A DNA stretch of 64,000 bases from an uncultured Sulfurovum sp. (GTDB lineage: Bacteria; Campylobacterota; Campylobacteria; Campylobacterales; Sulfurovaceae). Positions 43,632 through 52,937 of the stretch are shown here, in pieces. The stretch is from positions 1-64,000 of the forward strand of contig CAJXJN010000006.1 of the NCBI GenBank assembly GCA_913055205.1, given 5' to 3'. Positions within the stretch are counted from its first letter, which is position 1. Every line of letters starts with the position of its first letter. The position numbers and the translations under genes are program-made. The notes under the pieces are model-generated. The model made no database searches, had not been told where the DNA came from, and worked only from the letters and a program-made list of their open reading frames with translations.

Positions 43632-43931
43632 ATGCCAAAGTTTGAAGAAGAGTTAGATGTAAAGTTAGAGATACAAGAGCCACAGATGTTTAGAGTGCTT
43701 TTGCACAATGATGATTATACAAGTATGGATTTTGTAGTGGAAGTATTGACGGGTATCTTTCATAAGACAGCGGAAGAAGCAGTACAGATCATGCTTCAGA
43801 TCCATGAGAAAGAGAGAGCTGTGTGCGGAGTATATAGCTTTGAGATCGCTCAGACTAAAGCAGAACAGGTAAAACAGCTTGCGAAGCAAAATGAATTTCC
43901 ATTATTGGCGACCATAGAAGAAGATGCGTAA
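43632..43931 (+). CDS. clpS: ClpS adaptor
   Basis: ClpS brings N-degron substrates (N-terminal Leu, Phe, Tyr, Trp) to ClpAP. The 99-residue protein has VLLHNDDYTSMDFVVEVL with the N-degron-binding Asn-Asp pair, and IHEKERAVCGVYSFEIAQTKAEQV with the family's binding-pocket His and ClpA contacts. It starts the clpS-clpA-aat block, 12 bp before clpA. Confidence 0.95.
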   Translation: MPKFEEELDVKLEIQEPQMFRVLLHNDDYTSMDFVVEVLTGIFHKTAEEAVQIMLQIHEKERAVCGVYSFEIAQTKAEQVKQLAKQNEFPLLATIEEDA

Positions 43932-43943
43932 AAGGATATATAG

Positions 43944-46133
43944 ATGATAAGTGTAGCATTAAATGATGTATTTAAAAATGCAGTAATGTATGCCAAAGAG
44001 AATAGACATGAGTACTTGACAGTTGAACATGTTTTTCTTTCTATTGTAAGAAGTGAAGCGGGGGTTGAGATACTCTCTGCGCTTGATGCGAACCTTGAAA
44101 TGTTGGAAGAAGGGATCGTGGAGCATATTCATAAGACGATACCTTCTCTTAAAGAGGCAGTAGAACCTTTTGAAACAGTAGCACTCTCCCGTGCGATCAA
44201 TGATATGATGACACATATTCATAGTGCAGGACGTACGGAGGCCAGCATAGGAGATATGATAGCAGCGATCTTTATGCAGGAGCACTCTTATGCTGTGTAC
44301 CTGATGAAAAAAGAAGGTATTGCCAGAGTGGATATACTTGAAGTGATCTCTCACAGCAATGTGACGAAAGAGGGAATACAAAAAGAGAGACAGAAAGAAG
44401 AGACGCTGCTTGACCAGTTCACGATGGAGCTTGTTTCGCTGGCTAAAACAGGGAAAATAGACCCTGTAGTAGGACGTGTAGATGAGATAGAACGTGTGAT
44501 GCAGACACTTTGCCGCCGTAAGAAGAACAACCCGTTGCTCGTAGGTGAACCAGGTGTGGGGAAAACAGCCATCGCGGAAGGCCTGGCATTGAAGATCTCC
44601 GAGGGAGATGTACCGGAAGTACTGAAAAAGTCTAAAGTTTTTGCGTTAGATATGGGTGCTTTAGTAGCAGGAACGAAGTATAGAGGTGACTTTGAGAAAC
44701 GTCTCAAAGGTATTATCTCTGAACTGAGTGCCATGGATGATGCTATTTTATTCATCGATGAGATACACACTATGGTAGGTGCAGGTGCAACAAGCGGGGG
44801 AAGCATGGATGCTTCCAACCTGTTGAAACCTGCATTGGCCCGTGGTGACTTGAAATGTATCGGTGCGACAACTTACGCAGAGTATAGAAACTTTTTTGAT
44901 AAAGATAAGGCATTAAGCCGTAGGTTTGCCAAAATAGATGTGGAAGAACCGAGTAAAGAAGATACGATGACTATACTGCAAGGTATAAAACACAAGTATG
45001 AGACGTATCACAATATTAAGTTTACGGATGCATCACTCCAGTCTGCGATAGACCTCTCTGTGAAGTACTTGCATGATAGATTTTTACCGGATAAAGCAAT
45101 GGATATCATTGATGAAGTGGGGGCACATTTTATGCTTAGAGGGATAGAAGGTGTGACCGTAAAACCTAAAGATATTGAAGAGAGTGTGGCGAAGATCATG
45201 AAACTTCCTTCAACGGTCATAGGGACGGATGATACCAAAAAGCTTAAAACACTGGAAAAAGACCTGCAGGCACATATCATCGGACAGGATGAGGCGATCA
45301 AGGCGTTGTCGACTGCTATCAAACGTTCGTATGCCGGGCTAAACGCACCTGACAGACCTATAGGGTCATTTCTTTTCGTGGGGCCGACAGGTGTAGGGAA
45401 AACAGCACTTGCGACGCAATTGGCAGAGACGATGCATGTGCATTTTGAGCGTATTGATATGAGTGAATATATGGAAGCACATACCATCAGCCGTCTGGTC
45501 GGTGCACCACCGGGGTATGTAGGGTATGAGCAGGGAGGACTGCTTACAGAGATGATAAAAAAACATCCTCATACTGTACTGCTTCTTGATGAGATAGAAA
45601 AAGCACATCCTGATATTATGAACATCCTGCTCCAGGTAATGGATGGAGCGAAATTGACAGATAACAATGGTGTGGTCAGTGACTTTAAAAATGTTATTCT
45701 CATCATGACCTCCAATATAGGTACAAAAGAGGCAAATGTCATGGGCTTCAATAAAGATAACTCAATGAAAACAGATAAAGCACTCAAAGCTTTTTTCAGT
45801 CCGGAATTTAGAAACCGTTTGAATGCTACCATAGAGTTCAATACACTCGATTTGGATGCACTTGTGACCATTGTAGATAGAGAATTAGACAAACTGAATG
45901 TTTTACTCAAGTCTAAAAAAGTGAAGGTGAAACTCAGTAAAAAAGCAAAAGAGTACTTAGCAAATGAAGGGTATGATGAACGTTACGGAGCAAGGCATAT
46001 TGTCCGTGTGATAGATGAAAAGATTAAAGAAGCTCTTACAGATGAAATTCTTTTCGGGAAACTAAAAAAAGGCGGCTTTGTAAAAGTGGGTTATAAAAAT
46101 GAAAAATTAGATTTCTCATTTGAAGGAAAATAA
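43944..46133 (+). CDS. clpA: ATP-dependent Clp protease ATPase subunit ClpA
   Basis: ClpA unfolds substrates for ClpP. The 729-residue Hsp100 has an N-domain (1-140), AAA1 with Walker A GEPGVGKTAIAEG (about 200) and Walker [14 protein letters not shown]2 with GPTGVGKTALATQ (about 478), and LLLDEIEKAHPDI; no ClpB-type middle domain is present. ClpP is not in the window. The last codons contain the Shine-Dalgarno (AAGGA) of aat. Confidence 0.95.
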   Translation: MISVALNDVFKNAVMYAKENRHEYLTVEHVFLSIVRSEAGVEILSALDANLEMLEEGIVEHIHKTIPSLKEAVEPFETVALSRAINDMMTHIHSAGRTEASIGDMIAAIFMQEHSYAVYLMKKEGIARVDILEVISHSNVTKEGIQKERQKEETLLDQFTMELVSLAKTGKIDPVVGRVDEIERVMQTLCRRKKNNPLLVGEPGVGKTAIAEGLALKISEGDVPEVLKKSKVFALDMGALVAGTKYRGDFEKRLKGIISELSAMDDAILFIDEIHTMVGAGATSGGSMDASNLLKPALARGDLKCIGATTYAEYRNFFDKDKALSRRFAKIDVEEPSKEDTMTILQGIKHKYETYHNIKFTDASLQSAIDLSVKYLHDRFLPDKAMDIIDEVGAHFMLRGIEGVTVKPKDIEESVAKIMKLPSTVIGTDDTKKLKTLEKDLQAHIIGQDEAIKALSTAIKRSYAGLNAPDRPIGSFLFVGPTGVGKTALATQLAETMHVHFERIDMSEYMEAHTISRLVGAPPGYVGYEQGGLLTEMIKKHPHTVLLLDEIEKAHPDIMNILLQVMDGAKLTDNNGVVSDFKNVILIMTSNIGTKEANVMGFNKDNSMKTDKALKAFFSPEFRNRLNATIEFNTLDLDALVTIVDRELDKLNVLLKSKKVKVKLSKKAKEYLANEGYDERYGARHIVRVIDEKIKEALTDEILFGKLKKGGFVKVGYKNEKLDFSFEGK

Positions 46134-46886
46134 TTGGCTTCTATGTTTGATGAGGAAGAGTATTTTATTCCTCCCCTGAGTAATTACTCTTATACTTTTC
46201 CTGATCCGCGTAATGCTTCGGATGAAGGACTTTTGGCATATGGAGGTGATCTATGCTCCTCAAGACTGCTTACTGCTTACCGTAAAGGTATTTTCCCATG
46301 GTATAGTCCCGGTGATCCCATACTCTGGTGGTCACCCAACCCACGGCTCCTGCTCTACCCCGATAAATTTCATCTGCGTAAATCCTTTCGCAGGGTATTA
46401 CGCAGTGGTAAGTTCACAGTGACATTTGACAGGGAATTTTCAAATGTTATTAAACATTGTGCAACGGTCCCGCGAGAAGGACAGGAGAGTACATGGATCG
46501 TAGAAGAGATGCAGGAAGCATTTATACGGCTCCATGAAGAGGGGTTTGCCCATAGTGTTGAAGTCTATAAAGAAGGAAAACTTGTAGGTGGACTTTATGG
46601 TATTGCTATGGGTAAAGCTTTTTTTGGAGAATCGATGTTCTCTTTGGTGTCAGATGCCTCGAAAGTAGCTTTTAAAGCACTCAGTGATGTTTTAGGCGAT
46701 AGAGGCTATGATTTTATAGATTGTCAGATGAAAACAGACCACATGATAGGGTTAGGTGCGCAAGTCGTCCAGAGAGATACGTTCCTGGATGAACTGGAAG
46801 TTGCCCTGCAGAAGCCAAGTGATCTGGGACAATGGCATCATTTTACGTGGATATATCCATTAGAAGGAAAAATAGATGGTAAATAG
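46134..46886 (+). CDS. aat: leucyl/phenylalanyl-tRNA-protein transferase
   Basis: Aat adds Leu or Phe from tRNA to proteins with N-terminal Arg or Lys, creating ClpS substrates. The 250-residue protein has FPDPRNASDEGLLAYGGDL, AYRKGIFPWYSPGDPILWWSPNPR, EGFAHSVEVYKEGKLVGGLYG and AFFGESMFS. The TTG start at 46134 lies directly after the clpA stop, 6 nt behind AAGGA; an ATG at 46143 is the alternative. It overlaps tal by 11 bp. Confidence 0.94.
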   Translation: MASMFDEEEYFIPPLSNYSYTFPDPRNASDEGLLAYGGDLCSSRLLTAYRKGIFPWYSPGDPILWWSPNPRLLLYPDKFHLRKSFRRVLRSGKFTVTFDREFSNVIKHCATVPREGQESTWIVEEMQEAFIRLHEEGFAHSVEVYKEGKLVGGLYGIAMGKAFFGESMFSLVSDASKVAFKALSDVLGDRGYDFIDCQMKTDHMIGLGAQVVQRDTFLDELEVALQKPSDLGQWHHFTWIYPLEGKIDGK

Positions 46887-47871
46887 AGATATAGGATTCT
46901 CTTTATGGTTGGATTTTGTGGAGAGAGATTATCTTCAAAATGAGTTCTCAAAATTGATTGAAAATGGTATTATTAATGGAGCAACAAGCAATCCGGCTAT
47001 CTTTGCTTCAGCAATTACCACTTCACCTGCATATAAAAGTCAGTTGGAAAACTTAGCAGAGAAGAGTGCAAAAGAGAAATACGAGGCATTGGCTATCGAT
47101 GATATACGTACAGCTGCGCAAGCTTTAAGAGCCTCTTATGATGAAGGGAATGATGGGTATATCTCTATAGAAGTTGATCCTTTTCTCTCAAATGACACAC
47201 AAGGTACCATAGCAGAGGGGAAAAGACTATTTAGCGCTATAGGTGAACCAAATGTGATGGTGAAAGTACCAGCAACAAATGCCGGATATGAAGCGATGAC
47301 AGCACTTTTATCTGAAGGTATCTCTGTCAATGCAACACTTGTCTTCTCTCCTGAACAAGCAAAACGCTGCTTTAAAGCAATGAAAACAGGCATAGATAAT
47401 TTTGAACAAGATAGTAGAGGCAAGGTAGATGCGGTTATCTCTGTTTTTGTAAGCCGTTTTGACAGACTGCTTGATGCTGACTTGGCACAAGAGGGTATAG
47501 ATGTATCTAGAACAGGTATTTACAATGCTGCCAAGATATACAATCTGATCAAAAAAAACCATACACCGAATATACGTACACTTTTTGCCAGTACAGGTGT
47601 AAAAGGGGATGATCTTTTAGCTGATCATTATATAAGAGAACTTTTAGCAGAACATTCAGTCAATACTGCACCACTGACAACAATAGAAGCATATATAGAA
47701 AAGAAAGAGACAGCACCTAAATTACCTATAGAAGAAGATATTATCAATGGGTATTTTACAAAATTAGCTGATAGTGGATTTGATATGGATGAAGTCTATG
47801 ATTCTTTGTTAAAAGATGGATTGGAAGCATTTGAAAAAGCATTTCAAGAGATGTTGGAAAGTATTAAATAA
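46876..47871 (+). CDS. tal: transaldolase
   Basis: Transaldolase moves a dihydroxyacetone unit in the non-oxidative pentose phosphate pathway. The 331-residue TIM barrel has SLWLDFVERDYLQN, GATSNPAIFASAI, VSIEVDP-type YISIEVDPFLSND, the Schiff-base Lys in NVMVKVPATNAG and SVFVSRFDRLLD. The length is that of the longer bacterial type used by Campylobacterota. It overlaps aat, suggesting co-transcription with the N-degron genes. Confidence 0.93.
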   Translation: MVNRDIGFSLWLDFVERDYLQNEFSKLIENGIINGATSNPAIFASAITTSPAYKSQLENLAEKSAKEKYEALAIDDIRTAAQALRASYDEGNDGYISIEVDPFLSNDTQGTIAEGKRLFSAIGEPNVMVKVPATNAGYEAMTALLSEGISVNATLVFSPEQAKRCFKAMKTGIDNFEQDSRGKVDAVISVFVSRFDRLLDADLAQEGIDVSRTGIYNAAKIYNLIKKNHTPNIRTLFASTGVKGDDLLADHYIRELLAEHSVNTAPLTTIEAYIEKKETAPKLPIEEDIINGYFTKLADSGFDMDEVYDSLLKDGLEAFEKAFQEMLESIK

Positions 47872-47893
47872 AACGTATCAGAGAGGAAGTATC

Positions 47894-49033
47894 ATGGAAG
47901 AGAAACTTAAACTTTATCTAAGAACTATGATCAGCAATCAGGGGAGTGACCTTCACCTTAAATCAGGTTCTCATGTAAGAGTACGTATTCAGGGTGTTTT
48001 GAAGGTACTGGGGAAAGATACGTTGAGTGCCGAGATGGTAGACAGACTTGTTCGTGAGATCACTACCAAAGACCAGTATGAAAAACTCATCAATGATCGT
48101 ACTCTGGATTTCAGTTATGTATTAGATGATGAAAATCGATTTCGTGTAAATTTCTTTTTCCAAATGGATGGTTTAAGTGCAGTTTTTCGTATAATTCCTG
48201 TAAAAATTTCCACACTTGATGAACTGAAACTCCCGGAAGTAATTAAAAGCTTTACAGAGATACAGCGGGGGCTTGTTCTTATTACAGGTGTGACCGGTTC
48301 CGGTAAATCTACCACATTGGCAGCGATGCTTGAGAAAATAAACATAGAGCAGAAAAAACATATAATTACGATAGAAGATCCGATCGAATTTGTACATAAA
48401 GATAGAGGATGCTTGATCAATCAGAGAAGTATAGGACAAGATACACACTCCTTTTCAGATGCACTTAGAGCAGCTTTGCGTGAGGATCCCGACATAATTG
48501 TGGTGGGGGAGATGAGGGATTTGGAGACGATTGATATTGCACTTCATGCAGCGAATACCGGTCACCTTGTATTTTCAACTCTGCATACATTGGATGCAAA
48601 AGAGACGATTGACAGGATCGTTGGTATGTTTGGGAATGAGGAACAAAACCGTATTCGTATGTCCCTGGCTTCTGTACTTGAAGGGGTTATATCGCAAAGA
48701 CTTATCCCTACTAAAAGGGGCGGAAGGGTTGCCGGGATAGAAGTACTTAAAAAGATAGCAAGAATAGAACATCTTATAGCAGAGAAGCGTGATGCAGAAA
48801 TCCCTGATGCGCTTTTTGAAGGTAAAGAGATCTATGGGACACAAACATTTGACCAATCACTTCTGGATATTTTACGCAGAGGTGAGATTACAGAGAAGGT
48901 AGCATTGGAATATGCAACAAATCCGGCAGATATGAAACTCAAAATACAAGGTATCGGAAAAGGTGCCATCATTAATGAAAATATAGATAATAAAATAGTA
49001 GAGGTCTTTGATTTTAAGGATGAGGAGAGTTAA
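47894..49033 (+). CDS. pilT: PilT-type retraction ATPase
   Basis: PilT powers retraction of type IV pili. The 379-residue hexameric ATPase has an N-terminal PAS-like domain (GSDLHLKSGSHVRVRIQG), Walker A GVTGSGKSTTLAAM (about 131), the Asp box ITIEDPIEFVH, Walker B EDPDIIVVGEMRDLETI and His box NTGHLVFSTLHT, with a C-terminal domain like that of PilT. The ATG at 47894 behind GAGAGGAAG is preferred to an upstream in-frame ATG at 47816. No pilus genes are next to it. The 82-bp tandem repeat begins at its last codons. Confidence 0.92.
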   Translation: MEEKLKLYLRTMISNQGSDLHLKSGSHVRVRIQGVLKVLGKDTLSAEMVDRLVREITTKDQYEKLINDRTLDFSYVLDDENRFRVNFFFQMDGLSAVFRIIPVKISTLDELKLPEVIKSFTEIQRGLVLITGVTGSGKSTTLAAMLEKINIEQKKHIITIEDPIEFVHKDRGCLINQRSIGQDTHSFSDALRAALREDPDIIVVGEMRDLETIDIALHAANTGHLVFSTLHTLDAKETIDRIVGMFGNEEQNRIRMSLASVLEGVISQRLIPTKRGGRVAGIEVLKKIARIEHLIAEKRDAEIPDALFEGKEIYGTQTFDQSLLDILRRGEITEKVALEYATNPADMKLKIQGIGKGAIINENIDNKIVEVFDFKDEES

Positions 49034-49239
49034 GTAAACGTGAACAGTTTCACGTTTATAACGACGAAACCGGAATGGTCGGAACGTAGTGCAGCCATGA
49101 AGGCGGGAGAGTTAAGTAAACGTGAACAGTTTCACGTTTATAACGACGAAACCGGAATGGTCGGAACGTAGTGCAGCCATGAAGGCGGGAGAGTTAAGTA
49201 AACGTGAACAGTTTCACGTTTATAACGACGAAACCGGAC
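49025..49239 (+). repeat. 82-bp perfect tandem repeat, 2.6 copies
   Basis: Copies start at 49025, 49107 and 49189 (partial, 51 bp). The two full copies are identical by eye. Each contains the hairpin TAAACGTGAA-CAGT-TTCACGTTTA. The first copy overlaps the pilT stop codon, and the array ends about 40 bp before the rplY promoter. The 82-bp period is not a multiple of three, and there are no unique spacers, so it is not a CRISPR array. Confidence 0.95.
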
Positions 49240-49277
49240 TTAGCTCTATAGAAAAGCATAAATTAAACTTTTTTCGA

Positions 49278-49283
49278 TATAAT
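49278..49283 (+). promoter_or_regulatory. TATAAT promoter box of rplY
   Basis: The stretch TTAAACTTTTTTCGATATAAT has a perfect -10 box 31 bp before the rplY ATG. Nearly the same stretch precedes ndk (59114-59119), pointing to a common vegetative promoter form. Confidence 0.65.
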
Positions 49284-49314
49284 CCGTCTCTATTTTAAAT
49301 TTAAGGAAACAAAT

Positions 49315-49851
49315 ATGTTAGAAGGTATCGTTAGAGAGAGTATCGGAAAAAGCAATGCAAAGCAGCTTAAAAGAGATGGTTATCTAATCGCAAACATTTA
49401 TGCAAATGGTGTTGAAAACATTCATGCTGCATTTAAACGTGGAGAATTTGCAAGAACTGTAAGAAACAAAGAAACACTTGCATTCCCAGTAAAAGTTGGC
49501 GATAAAGAGCTCAATGTATTTATCCAAGAGTATCAAATGCACCCGGTAAATGGTGATGTAGTTCATGTAGACTTAAGAGTAGCAGTTCCTGGTCAAGTAA
49601 CAAACTTCCTTGTACCGGTTGTAACTCATGGAACACCGGTTGGTCTTAAAAACAAAGGTGTACTTGTTATGTCTAAAAAAAGAGTAAAAGTAAGAGGGGC
49701 TATTGAAGATATGCCTGCGAAATTTGATCTTGATGTTGAACCGTTAAATAGAGATGATTCTATTTTGGTAAGAGATGTTGAAGTACCGGCAAACTGTAAA
49801 ATGATGGATAGACAGGATGTTGCGATCTGCGGTGTGATCAAAGCTAAATAA
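49315..49851 (+). CDS. rplY: 50S ribosomal protein L25/general stress protein Ctc
   Basis: L25 binds 5S rRNA. The 178-residue protein has an N-terminal L25 domain (ESIGKSNAKQLKRDGYLIANIYANG) and a C-terminal TL5/Ctc beta-domain (VPVVTHGTPVGLKNKGVLV...), so it is the long Ctc-type form rather than the short E. coli form. AAGGAAAC precedes the ATG. A hairpin (49866-49887) follows the gene. Confidence 0.95.
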   Translation: MLEGIVRESIGKSNAKQLKRDGYLIANIYANGVENIHAAFKRGEFARTVRNKETLAFPVKVGDKELNVFIQEYQMHPVNGDVVHVDLRVAVPGQVTNFLVPVVTHGTPVGLKNKGVLVMSKKRVKVRGAIEDMPAKFDLDVEPLNRDDSILVRDVEVPANCKMMDRQDVAICGVIKAK

Positions 49852-49865
49852 CCATTTATTAAGAC

Positions 49866-49887
49866 GCACAGAAAGCAAACTCTGTGC
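49866..49887 (+). terminator. hairpin after rplY
   Basis: GCACAGA and TCTGTGC form a 7-bp stem around an 8-nt loop, 14 bp after the stop codon. No T run follows. Confidence 0.35.
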
Positions 49888-49906
49888 ACTGCGCTAATGC
49901 TGTGTT

Positions 49907-49940
49907 CTCTTCAGCAGAGAGCTCAAGCGACTAGTCGCTT
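49907..49940 (-). repeat. dispersed palindromic repeat, copy B
   Basis: Contains the perfect 16-bp palindrome AAGCGACTAGTCGCTT (49925-49940) plus, on the minus strand, GAGCTCTCTGCTGAAGAG. It matches copy A at 17581-17614 in 30 of 34 positions. It lies just before the pth ribosome binding site. Confidence 0.75.
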
Positions 49941-49958
49941 TTAATCAAGGAGTTCTTT

Positions 49959-50531
49959 ATGGTACTTTTCGTCGGTCTAGGTAATCCAGGATCACAGTAC
50001 GAAAATACACGACACAATATCGGTTTTAAAGTCATTGACAAATTGGTCAATGACTTTTCTGCCAGAGATATTTCCAAAACTTCTTTTCAGGGAAAGCTCT
50101 ATCGGGCTTCCAATTCACTTTTTTTAAAACCTACTACTTTCATGAATCTTTCCGGTAAGAGTGTTCAATCTGTCAAAAATTTTTTCAAAATAGATTTGGA
50201 AGACCTGATTGTCATACATGATGATATTGATCTGCCTTTTGGTGCAGTGCGTTTTAAAAGAGGTGGTGGTCATGGCGGGCACAATGGACTTAGATCCATT
50301 GACAGCCATATTACTAAAGAGTACTTACGTGTGAGAATAGGTGTGGGTAAACCAGAACATAAATCACAGGTAGCTGATTATGTGTTGCATGATTTTTCCG
50401 AAGAAGAGTCTAAAGTACAAGATAAACTTATAGCACATGTGGCTGAAGCCTGCAAACTGTTGGTAACCGAAGATCTCAATGAAGTGAAATCCAAATATAG
50501 TTTAAAGTCTATTGATGGATTAAATATATGA
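49959..50531 (+). CDS. pth: peptidyl-tRNA hydrolase
   Basis: Pth frees tRNA from dropped-off peptidyl-tRNA. The 190-residue protein has FVGLGNPGSQYENTRHNIGF with the catalytic His, FLKPTTFMNLSG, HDDIDLPFG with the catalytic Asp, and GGHGGHNGLRSI. AAGGAG precedes the ATG. It follows rplY and overlaps the LptF/G gene by 4 bp, an order common in Campylobacterota. Confidence 0.96.
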   Translation: MVLFVGLGNPGSQYENTRHNIGFKVIDKLVNDFSARDISKTSFQGKLYRASNSLFLKPTTFMNLSGKSVQSVKNFFKIDLEDLIVIHDDIDLPFGAVRFKRGGGHGGHNGLRSIDSHITKEYLRVRIGVGKPEHKSQVADYVLHDFSEEESKVQDKLIAHVAEACKLLVTEDLNEVKSKYSLKSIDGLNI

Positions 50532-51610
50532 GTCTCTTTTCTCCCTCATTACATTTCAGATATTTAGCAAAACTGTATATTAAAAATCTATTGGCCATTT
50601 TATTTGGTCTCTCTTTTGCTTTTGCAGCTATTGATTATTTTCAACATGTACAACAACTCAACGTTTCTTCAAATTATAAAATACTTTATCTCTTCTATAT
50701 GTGGCAGGAGGCATTGGGATTACTGTATCCCTTGGCTATTGTTTTTGCACTGATCATGACAAAACTTTCACTGGTGAAAAATAATACCATGGGTGCACTG
50801 CATGCGTTTGGGTATAATAAAAAAAGACTTTTTATACCTTTATTTGCTGTTGCTTCATTTACCTATATTGTTTTTACACTGCTACATACTACCGAGTTCT
50901 CTTATGCTAAAGACAAGGCCGCAGTGCTACTTAAAAATGAACTTCATACTTATAACGTAAATGATCTTTTTTTTAAATACAATAATACGTTTGTTTATAT
51001 TAAAAACCTTGATCCTGTAGCTAAAAAAATAGAAGATATCACTATTTTTAAAGTAGAAGGATACCAGGTACGTTATACCATAAATGCGCCTACTGCGATT
51101 TTTAACGGGAAGGAATGGGATGCACAAAATGCTATACTCAAAACACATATTTACAAAGAGGGAAAGCTGGAAAAATATAACATAGAGCATAAAAAGAGTA
51201 TCAAAACACTTCAGGGATATAAGCCTAAGATTATTGAGTCACTTTATGAAGGGAAAGCACTCAATATCATAGATGCATTTAACACTTGGCAGCTGCTTAG
51301 TAAACAGAACCTGAATTCAGATAAAATTCGTGCAGCCCTGTACGATAAAATCGTAGTTCCGCTATTTGCTCTTGCCCTTCTCCTTCTTCTCTTTTTTAAA
51401 TTGCCTTTTCATGCCCGGATGATGAATTTCGGAAGTATCATAGCACTGTCTCTGGGTACAACCTTTGTGATCTGGGGTATGCTGTTTGGTTTGAGCCAGG
51501 TAGGTTCAAATGGTGTTTTAGCTCCTGAATTTACTGCTATTTTACCGATTGCTTTTTTATGGCTATATGCGATATATGTGTATATCAAAGATGAAAAGTC
51601 CATTGTATAA
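50528..51610 (+). CDS. LptF/LptG-family permease
   Basis: The LptFG pair extracts lipopolysaccharide from the inner membrane. The 360-residue protein has helices near the N-terminus (about 15-35, 55-80, 95-115), a periplasmic beta-jellyroll region (about 125-250) and three C-terminal helices starting at KIVVPLFALALLLLLFF. It overlaps pth. Only one of the two subunits is here; I cannot assign it to F or G with confidence. Confidence 0.86.
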   Translation: MSLFSPSLHFRYLAKLYIKNLLAILFGLSFAFAAIDYFQHVQQLNVSSNYKILYLFYMWQEALGLLYPLAIVFALIMTKLSLVKNNTMGALHAFGYNKKRLFIPLFAVASFTYIVFTLLHTTEFSYAKDKAAVLLKNELHTYNVNDLFFKYNNTFVYIKNLDPVAKKIEDITIFKVEGYQVRYTINAPTAIFNGKEWDAQNAILKTHIYKEGKLEKYNIEHKKSIKTLQGYKPKIIESLYEGKALNIIDAFNTWQLLSKQNLNSDKIRAALYDKIVVPLFALALLLLLFFKLPFHARMMNFGSIIALSLGTTFVIWGMLFGLSQVGSNGVLAPEFTAILPIAFLWLYAIYVYIKDEKSIV

Positions 51611-51697
51611 ATTTTTCTAGAGCACCTTTTAATCAATATTTAGATAAAATCACCTGAAAATAGAGCTCATTTTATGAGTAGAATTAGGATAATAGAG

Positions 51698-52918
51698 ATG
51701 AATATTGATTATAAAGCATTGGCAGATAAATATGGTACGCCTTTGTATATTTATGATTTTGATTATATTGAAAATAGATATACCACACTTAAAGATGCAT
51801 TTTCCGGAAAAAAGTCTATTATTAACTATGCGGTAAAAGCAAATTCAAACCTCTCTGTCATTGCACATTTAGCTAAGCTTGGTGCGGGGGCTGACTGTGT
51901 GAGTATCGGTGAAGTTAAACGTGCACTTGATGCAGGTATAGATAAATATAAAATTATCTTTTCTGGTGTCGGGAAAAGAGATGATGAGATACGTGAAGCC
52001 TTGGAAAAAGATATCCTATTGCTTAACTTAGAGAGTGAAGCAGAGATGAAACGTGTGGAAATGGTAGCGAAAGAGCTTGGCAAAGAGGCACGTATCTCTA
52101 TTCGTGTAAACCCCAATATTGACCCGCAAACACACCCATACATTTCGACTGGGCTGCATGAAAACAAATTTGGTGTAGAGATAGATATGGCTAAACGCAT
52201 GTATATTTATGCAAATAAATCAGAATTCTTGAACCCTGTAGGTATCCACTTTCACATTGGTTCGCAATTGACGAAGCTTTCTCCTATACGTGAAGCATGT
52301 GGTATTGTTGCAGACTTGGTACGTTCGCTGAAAGCCATTAAAATCGATATTAAATTTTTTGATGTAGGTGGCGGGATCGGTGTAGTGTATGATGATGAAG
52401 TAACCATTACAGCAGAATCATATACACAGGCTATTTTTGAAGCCACTAAAGGGCTTGATCTGACACTTCTTTGTGAACCAGGGCGTTATATGGTGGCGAA
52501 TGCGGGTGCTTTTTTTACTAAAGTACTGTATGAAAAAGTCAATGACGGTAAACGTTTTGTCATTGTAGATGGTGGGATGAATGATCTTATACGCCCAAGC
52601 CTTTATAATGCCTATCATAAGATAGAAGCTGTGAGGGTAGAAGGTGAAAAGACACCGGCTGATGTAGTCGGACCTGTATGTGAAAGTGGTGACTTTTTTG
52701 GTAAAAATGTACCATTGCCTCCACTGAAACATAATGACCTGGTAGTGGTGCACTCTGCAGGTGCCTATGGATTCACAATGGCAAGTAACTACAATACACG
52801 TCCTAAACCGGCAGAAGTAGCGTTGCAGTCAGGAAAAGACAGACTCATCCGTAAGCGTGAAACCTATGAAGATCAGGTACGTTTAGAGATTGAGTATTTA
52901 GATCAAGATGATAAATAA
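51698..52918 (+). CDS. lysA: diaminopimelate decarboxylase
   Basis: LysA makes lysine from meso-diaminopimelate. The 406-residue PLP enzyme has the Schiff-base Lys in INYAVKANSN (about 45), GFDCVSIGE-like GADCVSIGEVKRAL, GIHFHIGSQ, DVGGGIGV, EPGRYMVANAG and the catalytic Cys in CESGDFFG (about 330). The ATG at 51698 after a purine-rich AGGATAATAGAG is preferred to one at 51674. Confidence 0.95.
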   Translation: MNIDYKALADKYGTPLYIYDFDYIENRYTTLKDAFSGKKSIINYAVKANSNLSVIAHLAKLGAGADCVSIGEVKRALDAGIDKYKIIFSGVGKRDDEIREALEKDILLLNLESEAEMKRVEMVAKELGKEARISIRVNPNIDPQTHPYISTGLHENKFGVEIDMAKRMYIYANKSEFLNPVGIHFHIGSQLTKLSPIREACGIVADLVRSLKAIKIDIKFFDVGGGIGVVYDDEVTITAESYTQAIFEATKGLDLTLLCEPGRYMVANAGAFFTKVLYEKVNDGKRFVIVDGGMNDLIRPSLYNAYHKIEAVRVEGEKTPADVVGPVCESGDFFGKNVPLPPLKHNDLVVVHSAGAYGFTMASNYNTRPKPAEVALQSGKDRLIRKRETYEDQVRLEIEYLDQDDK

Positions 52919-52937
52919 TTTGGCTGCTGAGTGTATC

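Noticed and set aside
44351..45910. Several minus-strand frames of 80-159 codons inside clpA
   Set aside because: They show Ser/Leu-rich composition typical of antisense shadows and lie within a complete ClpA.
49025..49239. 82-bp repeats as a CRISPR array
   Set aside because: The repeats adjoin each other with no unique spacers, and no cas gene is in the window.
49060..49250. Open frame through the 82-bp repeats (AMKAGELSKREQFHVYNDETG)
   Set aside because: The period is not a multiple of three, so the frame changes between copies and is stopped; no start signal is present.
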